Source: JALOLV01 sp046295175 (lineage in GTDB: Bacteria > Bacteroidota > Bacteroidia > Cytophagales > Spirosomataceae). From it: DNA of 64,000 nt. This document shows positions 27,401 through 34,160 of the stretch, piece by piece. How positions within the stretch are numbered: position 1 is the first letter of the stretch; each line of letters opens with the position of its first letter. The notes beneath the pieces were generated by a model, which did no database searches, was not told the DNA's origin, and saw only the letters and a program-made list of their open reading frames with translations. The stretch is taken from NCBI GenBank assembly GCA_046295175.1, contig JBKBNY010000001.1, forward strand, positions 1,302,001 through 1,366,000, given 5' to 3'. A program made the translations under genes and the position numbers.

Positions 27401-28691
27401 CGAGGCAGCAGCTTACAAAATCGGGATGTTGCCCGAAGATGTCCGTGAAAGAAACCTCTACTCGCTCGGTGATAAAACTCCTTACGGGCAGCAATTGGAT
27501 TATTGCTACATAAAAGATGTCTGGAAACGCCTCCGACAAACATCCGATTTCGATAATCGGGCAAAAGCCGTTGAAGCATTCAATAAAGCAAATAAATGGA
27601 AGAAAAGAGGGATTTCGATGATTCCGCTCAAATACGGTTTGGGTTATAATCTCGGATTTTTGATGCAGGGCGGAGCCTTGATTGATGTTTATGCCAGCGA
27701 TGGGTCGGTTTTAGTATCGCACGGAGGGGTCGAAATGGGGCAAGGCGTGATGACCAAATTGGCTCAAATAGCCGCCGAGACGCTGAATATCCCGTTAAAA
27801 TTAATCCAGATGACTGGTACACGCACAAGTGTGATTCCGAACGCCATCGGAACTGGTGCTACGTCAAGTTCAGATTTGAACGGTGGGGCTGTTCAGAAAG
27901 CCGCCGAAAAACAACGCAAAAAACTCGAAGCTCTTGCTCTGAAACTGCTCCAACAAAATGGCTCGGCTTGGTGTGCAGCCAATGGTATTAATTATTGGGA
28001 TTATCCGAATGGCTGGCAGGCTGTTGTTACGGCAAATAACAAAACAGGCATGATTTGGAACAACATCGTGAGCCAAGCCTACATGCACCGAGTAGATTTA
28101 TCTTCGCAGGCTCTTTATAGCACTCCAGGATTATCGGATTTACAAGACCAACAATTCTACGGATTTACGTACAGTGCTTGCTGCTCGGAGGTTGAGATTG
28201 ATGTTCTGACGGGCGAATCGAATATTCTACGAACCGATATGCTCTACGACATGGGCAAAAGCCTCAACCCTGCGATTGATATTGGACAAATCGAAGGGGC
28301 GTTTGTGATGGGAGTTGGGAATGTAACAACCGAGAAAGTAGTTTGGGAGCCAGTTGGTACGGCAAATCCTGCGGGGATGCTCAATACTCCTAATACTTGG
28401 ACATACAAACCACCGTGTGCGGCCTCGATTCCGTTAGATTTTAGGGTAGATTTATTCCCGAGAGAGGCGGCATCCGAAGTACCCGAAAATCCGAATTTAT
28501 TGATGTCGAGCAAGGGCGTTGGTGAGCCACCTTTAGTATTGGCCAATACCGTATTTTTTGCCATAAAACACGCTGTTTTGGCGGCTCGTCAAGATAGAGG
28601 ATTGACCGATTGGTTTGAGATGGAATCGCCAGCTACGGTAGATAATATCCGAAATCTCTGTGCGGTCAATGTGCAAGATTTAACGATTTAA
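24486..28691 (+). CDS. Single-chain molybdenum hydroxylase (xanthine dehydrogenase/aldehyde oxidase family)
   Basis: A 1401-aa fusion of all three functional parts in the order found in eukaryotic XDH. Two 2Fe-2S clusters: Cys47, 52, 55, 77 (CGQGGCGSC...) and Cys117, 120, 154, 156 (CGYC...CRC). An FAD-binding part has CGNTSVGIP and ASLAGNTMLVARN (about 250-345). The molybdopterin part starts near 560 and includes GGGYGGKTTR (841-850), the Moco segment GGVEMGQGV and the catalytic Glu1347 in GVGEPPL. The residues that hold purines in bovine XDH are changed (Glu802 to Thr847, Arg880 to Cys925), while the aromatic pair is kept as Tyr, so xanthine is an unlikely substrate. It has no Tat signal, so a cytosolic location is expected. 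Bacterial homologues are more often split into two or three subunits. Confidence 0.9.
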   Translation: MPNSFHKDLQFYINGQKHIIQNPDPSVLLVDYLRSTEVGLTGTKHACGQGGCGSCTVMLSYWDEVQNKTVNVSCNSCLRPLVALDGMEVTTIEGLGSVNTEVSPVQYSIAKNNGTQCGYCTPGFVMNMHSLLIEKSDEELTKKEIEQSFDGNICRCTGFRPILYAMKTFASDWSPADEIGTPPCVIDPAENVKHYEFERGIDENDLNKNPRSLYFSKDGLQWFRPTELSEVHDLLAEFTDTSVVKLVCGNTSVGIPSINPQNPQIMIDISQINDLKGIDITDSMISVGAATTYTEFLDVLESQIESTNSTELQGLKALHYMAIRTAGKIVRNIASLAGNTMLVARNIESGYPFPSDLFVALASLDTTLSVSLQGGVENIHILDFIHRYNVDKAFAQQAVIAAYHIPKTTTGEYAQTYKTALRLENSHSLCNAGFKVCLDSNNVVKSANLVIGGIRTSPTKASKTESFLIGKVFSNAILNETLGVLTNEVNSWIESLPQWYKNLPTEGVGDNYKLLLAQSYLYKFFVEILKEISPSEIPAEVASAPQNEFDRPVSKGSQHYSTYKGEAPVNLPIIRLSAFEQATGEAIYTHDIPVPVKGLQGAFVTSTRTLAKFHYHIPLGNGKFRHGDIDDVIAHLKEKFEGVVDYITYRDIPAGGANGSSDPYAPDPYFCVDEVTCYGQCIGLVIATEEQTAIKAADYLGSQCISYAESTPILSIMEALQAGDIFPGYNESTDDNQKITNPNSNIDWIVKSGISGLESGIQYATTTLDGEACLIVAGKQHTGDQIHFYMESQSCFSQPAEFKQMIVSPSSQSPDSIQSDIARTLMIGENNVNVDIKKLGGGYGGKTTRTPYVAVPTTLASQKLRRPVRVAMPRDNDSYMIGKRHPFLGEYNIAIASDGKILGTVFEFYSNGGNTKDCSFDVMDCAVLGSDNAYNVPNFQSQGFVCKTNRSSNGAMRSYGGVQAGLITEEAIEAAAYKIGMLPEDVRERNLYSLGDKTPYGQQLDYCYIKDVWKRLRQTSDFDNRAKAVEAFNKANKWKKRGISMIPLKYGLGYNLGFLMQGGALIDVYASDGSVLVSHGGVEMGQGVMTKLAQIAAETLNIPLKLIQMTGTRTSVIPNAIGTGATSSSDLNGGAVQKAAEKQRKKLEALALKLLQQNGSAWCAANGINYWDYPNGWQAVVTANNKTGMIWNNIVSQAYMHRVDLSSQALYSTPGLSDLQDQQFYGFTYSACCSEVEIDVLTGESNILRTDMLYDMGKSLNPAIDIGQIEGAFVMGVGNVTTEKVVWEPVGTANPAGMLNTPNTWTYKPPCAASIPLDFRVDLFPREAASEVPENPNLLMSSKGVGEPPLVLANTVFFAIKHAVLAARQDRGLTDWFEMESPATVDNIRNLCAVNVQDLTI

Positions 28692-28704
28692 TTGCCCTAA
28701 AAAC

Positions 28705-28737
28705 AAATGCGGGATGTTTCAGCAACATCCCGCATTT
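28705..28737. terminator. Bidirectional terminator between the hydroxylase gene and pdxJ
   Basis: Perfect 14-bp arms AAATGCGGGATGTT (28705-28718) and AACATCCCGCATTT (28724-28737) with a 5-nt loop, 13 bp after the hydroxylase stop and 78 bp from the pdxJ stop on the other strand. Confidence 0.85.
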
Positions 28738-28815
28738 ATCAAAATATTTTTATTTAAGTGCTAAATTTTAAAATAGCCATTTATATATCCGATTCGAGAT
28801 ATTCGAATCATTCTA

Positions 28816-29544
28816 TTAATTCGTCATTATACTTAATTCTCGCAAATACAACTGAATCGTGTTTTCGAGACCCAAATAAAGAGCATCGCAGATAAGTGCA
28901 TGACCGATAGAAACCTCGGCCAATGACGGAATACTACTCTTAAGATAAGCCAAATTATCGAGGTTGAGGTCGTGGCCAGCGTTGATTCCTAAACCTAATT
29001 GATGAGCCAATTCTCCCGCTCGTTTATAATCGGCAACGGCTTGTTCTCGATTGATATAATAGTCATGAGCGTAGCGTTCGGTATAAAGCTCAATACGGTC
29101 GGTTCCAGTCTCTACGGCTCCCTCAATCATTTTTTCGATTGGGTCAACAAATATCGAAACCCTGATGCCCGCTTCTTTAAATGTTGCCACAAGGTCTTTG
29201 AGGCGTTCTTTGTGCGTGATGGTATCCCAGCCTGCATTTGAAGTGATGGCATTGAGTGCATCTGGCACGAGCGTAACTTGTGTAGGTTTATTGGCAAGTA
29301 CCAATTCCACAAATTTACCCTCAGTCGGATTCCCTTCGATGTTAAATTCGGTCGTAACAACCTCTTTCAACTCATATACATCACGGTATCTGATATGGCG
29401 TTCATCGGGGCGTGGATGCACCGTAATGCCCTCTGCCCCAAAGCGTTCACAATCAACTGCCGCTTTGATAACACTCGGCATGTTGCCCCCTCTCGAATTG
29501 CGGAGCGTTGCTATTTTGTTGATATTGACCGATAACTTCGTCAT
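28816..29544 (-). CDS. pdxJ: Pyridoxine 5'-phosphate synthase
   Basis: Condenses 1-deoxy-D-xylulose 5-phosphate with 3-amino-2-oxopropyl phosphate, the last step of de novo vitamin B6 synthesis. Family landmarks: the exact opening KLSVNINKIATLRNSRGGN, GAEGITVHPRPDERHIRYRDV, FNIEGNPT, TLVPD, VSIFVDP, ELYTERYA, LGINAGHDLNLDNL and VSIGHALICDALYLGLENTI. At 242 aa it has normal length. Its first 92 bp overlap, in another frame, the 3' end of the upstream gene. Confidence 0.97.
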   Translation of the reverse strand: MTKLSVNINKIATLRNSRGGNMPSVIKAAVDCERFGAEGITVHPRPDERHIRYRDVYELKEVVTTEFNIEGNPTEGKFVELVLANKPTQVTLVPDALNAITSNAGWDTITHKERLKDLVATFKEAGIRVSIFVDPIEKMIEGAVETGTDRIELYTERYAHDYYINREQAVADYKRAGELAHQLGLGINAGHDLNLDNLAYLKSSIPSLAEVSIGHALICDALYLGLENTIQLYLRELSIMTN

Positions 29545-30058
29545 TTCTTCTTTCTTTCAGTTTTGCCGTAAGCATTATGCTTTTGCCGAGCATATATCTG
29601 CTACGAGGTAGTGCATCTGGGTGGTGGATATTGAGCAATTGGTTTCGCTCGTTCATCCATTTTACCAATCTTTTTTGGGTGTAATAATAACGATTTTCGT
29701 TAACTTTTACCAAGTTTAGGTTGGCATCACCTTCGGTGTACTTGAATAACTGATTTGAAGCGATAATGAGTTCCCCGTTTTTGTCGAAATAATACTCGTG
29801 TCTGATTTTGCCGATTTCGCCGAAGGTCTCCGAAACAATCAATTCGATTCGATTGTTCTTGAAATACCCCGTAACAACTTCATCGCCAAACCTAACATCG
29901 GTAAATCGCTGGGTAACGTAGTGCTGATTTTTGAGATTTGTCTGAATCTCAGAATAACGCTGTTTAATCTTTAGGTAAGATTCACTGTTTGGCTTTGCGA
30001 ACGTTTGGAGTGTCAGCAGAGCCAATCCCGCCAATGGAATTAGGAAACGTTTAGGCAT
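29453..30058 (-). CDS. Secreted protein of unknown function overlapping pdxJ
   Basis: A 201-aa protein with a cleavable signal peptide (about residues 1-21, MPKRFLIPLAGLALLTLQTFA). The mature part is mixed and beta-rich with repeated short hairpins (GYFKNNRIELIVSETFG, IRHEYYFDKNGELIIASNQLFKY, NENRYYYTQKRLVKWM), a layout seen in small Bacteroidota periplasmic proteins; no family is recognised. The last 30 or so residues (from about LKERRNDEV onward) lie within the 92-bp overlap with pdxJ in a different frame and look less protein-like, so the stop codon may have been lost and replaced by a downstream one. Confidence 0.7.
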   Translation of the reverse strand: MPKRFLIPLAGLALLTLQTFAKPNSESYLKIKQRYSEIQTNLKNQHYVTQRFTDVRFGDEVVTGYFKNNRIELIVSETFGEIGKIRHEYYFDKNGELIIASNQLFKYTEGDANLNLVKVNENRYYYTQKRLVKWMNERNQLLNIHHPDALPRSRYMLGKSIMLTAKLKERRNDEVIGQYQQNSNAPQFERGQHAECYQSGS

Positions 30059-30098
30059 AGCAGTTTTACTAAAATTATAAATTTGGGTTATGTTTTCG

Positions 30099-30106
30099 TA
30101 TCTTTG
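30099..30106 (+). promoter_or_regulatory. -7 box upstream of the YqeY gene
   Basis: TATCTTTG fits TAnnTTTG, 82 nt before the ATG at 30189; no matching -33 box at the normal distance. Confidence 0.5.
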
Positions 30107-30188
30107 CTTATCAAAAGGTGTTCCAAAAAATGATTAGGCGGATACAAGCCTTGAAAAATCTTTAATAAGTACAATAAATTAAAAGAAA

Positions 30189-30641
30189 ATGTCTTTAAAA
30201 AGTACAATCGATGCCGATATAAAAGCGGCAATGTTGGCCAAGCAACCAGATAAATTATTGGCTCTACGTGATATTAAAAAGTTGATTCTCGAAGAAGAAA
30301 CGAAGCCAGGTAGAAGCAGTGCAGAATTGACTCCTGACGAAGAAATGAGGATTTTGCAGAAGTCGGTAAAACAACGCAAAGACTCTGCTGAGATATTTGA
30401 AAAACAAGGCCGTGCCGACCTCCTCGAAAAAGAAAAAGCACAAATTGCGGTTATCGAAGCGTATTTGCCAAAACAACTCTCAGAAGAAGAACTCAAAACC
30501 AAGGTTCAAGAAATCATCGTGCGTGTAGGTGCTTCGGCTCCGTCGGATATGGGTAAGGTAATGGGTGTAGCAACGAAAGAATTGGCTGGAATCGCCGAAG
30601 GAAAAGCTATCTCGGCTTTGGTAAAAGCCCTTTTAGGATAA
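30189..30641 (+). CDS. yqeY: GatB/YqeY domain protein
   Basis: A 150-aa protein of the YqeY family, related to the C-terminal tRNA-binding domain of GatB and GatE. Typical landmarks: MSLKSTIDADIKAAMLAKQPDKLLALRDIKKLILEEE, LTPDEEMRILQKSVKQRKDSAEIFEKQGRADLLEKEKAQIAVIEAYLPKQLSEEEL, and SDMGKVMGVATKELAGIAEGKAISALVKALL. The role is not firmly known; binding to tRNA or aminoacyl-tRNA metabolism is inferred from the domain. Confidence 0.95.
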   Translation: MSLKSTIDADIKAAMLAKQPDKLLALRDIKKLILEEETKPGRSSAELTPDEEMRILQKSVKQRKDSAEIFEKQGRADLLEKEKAQIAVIEAYLPKQLSEEELKTKVQEIIVRVGASAPSDMGKVMGVATKELAGIAEGKAISALVKALLG

Positions 30642-30724
30642 GCAATTAATCGAAAATCGTAATTTGTTAATCGGTGCGGTACAATGGATACGATTAGTTC
30701 GATTTATATTCGAGCATCGTTTAT

Positions 30725-30758
30725 CGATAGTGTCGGGTTTGCAAACCCGACACTATCG
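30725..30758. repeat. Perfect 34-bp palindrome at a convergent gene junction
   Basis: CGATAGTGTCGGGTTTG (30725-30741) is followed without a spacer by its exact reverse complement (30742-30758). It lies between yqeY (plus, ending 30641) and the deacetylase gene (minus, ending 30818). The GGGTTTGCAAACCC core is reminiscent of dispersed palindromes in Bacteroidota; a bidirectional terminator role is plausible. Confidence 0.8.
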
Positions 30759-30817
30759 AAAACACTATAATCCGAGTTGACTCGTGTATAAAGCATGACA
30801 TGGGTTTTGTTTATCTC

Positions 30818-31798
30818 TTACTTCACTTTCTGTCTTCTCTCCATTAGTTCACGCCACGTAGTCAGGATTATTCCGTTGTCTTTGATATATTTCTTTAAAT
30901 CGGGCGAAAGCATCGCCAACATATCTCCTTTGCGGGTATTGCCCGAATCGGAAATGTATTTAAAAACCTCGGTCGGAGCCGTACAGTGCATGATTACCAT
31001 CGTAACGCCAGCTTGAAGTTCTTTGAAAGATTCAATGTATTTTTGGGTGTGGAATTTCTGAATCTCGGCATCACTCGTTAGGTCTTTGCTCTTCCAGCCG
31101 TAGCTGACATTGTGCAAATCGTCGAGAACTGGCAAGCCAGCATCCCAGAGCATTTTGCCGATGGCTTGTGCCTGTTCGATTTTTATACCAGTCGAATTTA
31201 TCTCTTTCTGAATCATAGTATCGTGTCCACCCGGAAACATCACCGGAATCTTGTACTCCATCCCGACTTTCAGATAACGCTCCAAAAACGCAGGCGTTGC
31301 AAAAATCGTCCCCATGTGCGAGTCGAGGTGAGTTGGCTCAAAACCCATCCGTCTGGCTCTCTCGATTTGGGCTCTAATCTCTTTTTCTACTTCGTCGGCG
31401 GTTGCGTGAGTTGCCACCGAAACCACATTGCTCCACATAGCACCTTCTTCGTCAACCAATCCAGCAACGGCGGGTCTGCCCGAAAGTGGCCCCCAGCGGT
31501 AATCTTTCCATTCAGAAGTAAGCGTGAGGTGCAATCCAGCATCAATATTTGGGTGGTCTTTGAGATAATGTACGAATCCTGGAACCCACGGACAAGGCAT
31601 CATCACACTCATCGAAGTAGCAACGCCCTCTTCTACGGCTTTGATTGCTCCTTTGTTTGAATCATACGACATCCCGACATCATCAACGTGCATAATAACA
31701 ACTTTTGCTCCTTTCGGATACCCCAAACGCTCGGCGTACGTCTGCGAAAACGCTTGATTTGCAATCAGTAAGGCTAATAAAATGAAAAGATTTTTCAT
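30818..31798 (-). CDS. Exported ChbG/YdjC-like carbohydrate deacetylase
   Basis: A 326-aa protein with signal peptide (about residues 1-18, ending NQAFSQ). The YdjC-type deacetylase motifs are visible: VVIMHVDDVGMSYDSN (metal-binding Asp-Asp, about 34-49), DAGLHLTLTSEW (about 91-102) and PTHLDSHMGTIFATP (about 155-169, two His). The family removes N-acetyl groups from chitobiose and related sugars using a divalent metal; E. coli ChbG is cytosolic, whereas this one is exported. The specific substrate is unknown. Confidence 0.88.
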   Translation of the reverse strand: MKNLFILLALLIANQAFSQTYAERLGYPKGAKVVIMHVDDVGMSYDSNKGAIKAVEEGVATSMSVMMPCPWVPGFVHYLKDHPNIDAGLHLTLTSEWKDYRWGPLSGRPAVAGLVDEEGAMWSNVVSVATHATADEVEKEIRAQIERARRMGFEPTHLDSHMGTIFATPAFLERYLKVGMEYKIPVMFPGGHDTMIQKEINSTGIKIEQAQAIGKMLWDAGLPVLDDLHNVSYGWKSKDLTSDAEIQKFHTQKYIESFKELQAGVTMVIMHCTAPTEVFKYISDSGNTRKGDMLAMLSPDLKKYIKDNGIILTTWRELMERRQKVK

Positions 31799-31849
31799 GG
31801 TTTTGTTGGTTGAATAGTAAAAATTATGTCATTCAATTGTAGAGTTTGT

Positions 31850-32608
31850 TTATGACTTTTCGGCCAAGATGATTGCGTGGGTTTCGGGGAATTCCATCGG
31901 CTTGAAAGATTCATCGAATAAAGCTACTTTGCCCTGCCAATTCTTCTTTATCATCCAATCGTTCCGATATGTTTTTGAGTGCGGAAGCACCTTAAAATCG
32001 GCATTTTGGAGCGTTTTTTGCCAATCGGCAAAGGTTTCGATGCAATACGTCTGCCCCATTTCGCTTCGCCAATTATCAATGTTATCTTTTTTGAGCATAA
32101 ACTCACAGGCATCTTGCAGGCTCAAACACGCATATTTATTGCCCCCCACCTCAATCATATCTTGGATAATCGCCTGCCCATTTTTGTGTCTAAATTGCCT
32201 AATAAAATGCAAATATCGAGCATAGGTCGAGGTGTCTTTTATCATCGTATCGGGGTGGTTGCTCCCGTCTTTGTCATTGAGCCACAAAAAAACCACTTCA
32301 TCTTTGTTATTGGGGGCTACAAAGTCATGATTTATCCAGATTCCGCCGTTGGTCAATTCATTATAACGATTCTGAATAAACAATAACAAATCTATTTGGC
32401 TACCGTAAGATTCTACCTGATGCGTAAGAAGCGAGGTATTCAATACATTCATAGATTCTGGCTCAAAAACCAAATCTATCAAGGCTTCGAGGGCAGATTC
32501 AATCGCAATATCGGTACCCATTACTTTTCCGTTCGAACTACTTTCGAGCCGAGATTCGCCTCGAAGAAGCCTATGCAGAAATTTATAGTTTAGAAAAGGC
32601 GAGTTCAT
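31850..32608 (-). CDS. Methyltransferase-like protein, SAM motif I not evident
   Basis: A 252-aa protein that resembles class I SAM-dependent methyltransferases in its second half: GKVMGTDIAIESALEAL looks like the beta2 acidic-end motif, NELTNGGIWINHDFVAP like beta5, and YRNDWMIKKNWQGKVALF...THAIILAEKS like the terminal beta6-beta7 hairpin. The glycine-rich motif I (usually VLDVGCGxG) that should precede beta2 is absent; the protein starts only about 30 residues before it (MNSPFLNYKFLHRLLRGES). It may be a degenerate or 5'-truncated enzyme or a variant subfamily. No stop-codon lesion is visible just upstream. Confidence 0.55.
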   Translation of the reverse strand: MNSPFLNYKFLHRLLRGESRLESSSNGKVMGTDIAIESALEALIDLVFEPESMNVLNTSLLTHQVESYGSQIDLLLFIQNRYNELTNGGIWINHDFVAPNNKDEVVFLWLNDKDGSNHPDTMIKDTSTYARYLHFIRQFRHKNGQAIIQDMIEVGGNKYACLSLQDACEFMLKKDNIDNWRSEMGQTYCIETFADWQKTLQNADFKVLPHSKTYRNDWMIKKNWQGKVALFDESFKPMEFPETHAIILAEKS

Positions 32609-32867
32609 TTTTTGGGGTGATTAGGATTTTGAAATTACAAATAATTCTAAATAGTAGCAATAGAACTCCTTTTATGAATATTTTAAAAAACTGAATATCA
32701 ATCAATTACCAAAATATAAATAATTGTTTTGTTGTCTAATTTTTGGGTTTTGATAAAACTTCTCTTACATTGCGGAATAAATCTTCTCCAAAAAGTGTTA
32801 ATCAAATAGGTTGCTTCTTGCGATAACATGAGTGCATAATCATGTGTGGAAATCGAATGACCATTGT

Positions 32868-34079
32868 ATGACTATCATCGACAAAATAATAGATAACAAA
32901 ATCCAATATTACCGTGCTGTTTGGGCGGCTGCACAACAGATGGCGTTCCCGATTGCGATGTGGCGTTTGCCCAAGCAAAAAGAAAAGCATTTATTGGTAG
33001 ATTTTTCGGAGAAACCACAACAAACTAAGATTGACTTTGAAGAACTTCCGAGTGGTTTTGCATTTTCACCATTTCTGAATCCTGATGGTGCCGAATCTTA
33101 CTTTTTAAAGGCCGATTTGCATTTGGTTTTCGACGATAACGATATTCTGACCGTCGATACGACTCAATCTTTTCAATTCAACGAATTTCAGAAACTAATC
33201 GAAACCTTCGAGCAAATAGACAAAGTTTCGCCCAAAAACTCCAATCATCAAACCGTAAATCTACACCAAAGTTCAAAAGAAGAGTTTACTTCAATCGTTT
33301 CAAAGGGCATTGCGGCTATCGAGAAAGGCGATTTTCAGAAAGTGGTTTTGTCTCGTACCAAGCAAGTCGAACTCAAAGACGATTTTGATATAATTTCAAC
33401 GTTTGATACCCTTTGCCAATCGTACCCCAATGCTTTTGTTTCGGCGGTGGCATTGCCACATTTAGGGATGGTTTGGATTGGAGCTTCGCCTGAGATTTTG
33501 GCAAGCCAAGATTCAAATGGGATTTTCAGAACGATGGCACTTGCTGGTACGCAATCGGCTTTTGATGCCAACGGACAGCCCATCAAGCCTTCGGAGGCCA
33601 TGTGGCGACAAAAAGAGATTGAAGAACAAGCTCTTGTGAGCCGATACATTATCAATTGTTTGAAGCGGATTCGTGTACGTGAATTTGAAGAAGAAGGCCC
33701 TCGAACAATGGTGGCGGGTAATCTGATGCACCTCCGCACTGATTTTTTAATCAATACGGTTGAGGTTAATTTTCCGCAGTTGGCAACGGTAATGCTCGAT
33801 TTACTGCACCCTACTTCGGCAGTTTGTGGAATGCCAAAAGTACCAGCTACCGAGTTTATTTTGCAAAACGAAGGCTACGACCGTGAGTTTTATAGCGGAT
33901 TTTTGGGACCAGTGAATATCAATCAATCTTCGGATATTTTTGTAAATCTCCGCACGATGAAGATTCAAGGTGGGTTTGCCACACTTTATGCAGGATGCGG
34001 AATTACCGCCGACTCTGACCCCGAAAAAGAATGGTACGAGACCGAAATGAAATGCCAGACGCTGGGTAAACTGCTTTGA
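32868..34079 (+). CDS. menF: Isochorismate synthase
   Basis: Chorismate-binding enzyme of about 403 aa (ATG at 32868; a GTG at 32832 would add 12 residues with no family support). The C-terminal chorismate-utilising domain is complete: SKGIAAIEKGDFQKVVLSRTKQVEL, MVWIGASPEIL, FRTMALAGT, WRQKEIEEQALVSRYI, HPTSAVCGMPK, REFYSGFLGPVN, and TLYAGCGITADSDPEKEWYETEMKCQTLGKLL. The Lys/Ala pattern fits isochorismate rather than anthranilate synthesis. It most likely feeds menaquinone synthesis; no other men genes are in the window. Confidence 0.9.
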   Translation: MTIIDKIIDNKIQYYRAVWAAAQQMAFPIAMWRLPKQKEKHLLVDFSEKPQQTKIDFEELPSGFAFSPFLNPDGAESYFLKADLHLVFDDNDILTVDTTQSFQFNEFQKLIETFEQIDKVSPKNSNHQTVNLHQSSKEEFTSIVSKGIAAIEKGDFQKVVLSRTKQVELKDDFDIISTFDTLCQSYPNAFVSAVALPHLGMVWIGASPEILASQDSNGIFRTMALAGTQSAFDANGQPIKPSEAMWRQKEIEEQALVSRYIINCLKRIRVREFEEEGPRTMVAGNLMHLRTDFLINTVEVNFPQLATVMLDLLHPTSAVCGMPKVPATEFILQNEGYDREFYSGFLGPVNINQSSDIFVNLRTMKIQGGFATLYAGCGITADSDPEKEWYETEMKCQTLGKLL

Positions 34080-34097
34080 ATAATTAAATTTTCTGGA

Positions 34098-34144
34098 ATC
34101 CCTGACAGGATTCAAACGCCAGACGGCAAGTCCCTGTCAGGGAT
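34098..34144. repeat. CCTGACAG-type inverted repeat, copy 1
   Basis: ATCCCTGACAGG (34098-34109) and CCTGTCAGGGAT (34133-34144) form a stem with a 23-nt loop between the convergent menF and tamB genes. The same arms occur at 44970-45005 and in part at 48975-49076. Confidence 0.75.
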
Positions 34145-34160
34145 ATATACATAAACATCT

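Noticed and set aside
31112..31660. 182-codon plus-strand ORF
   Set aside because: Antisense to the ChbG/YdjC gene; no protein family features.
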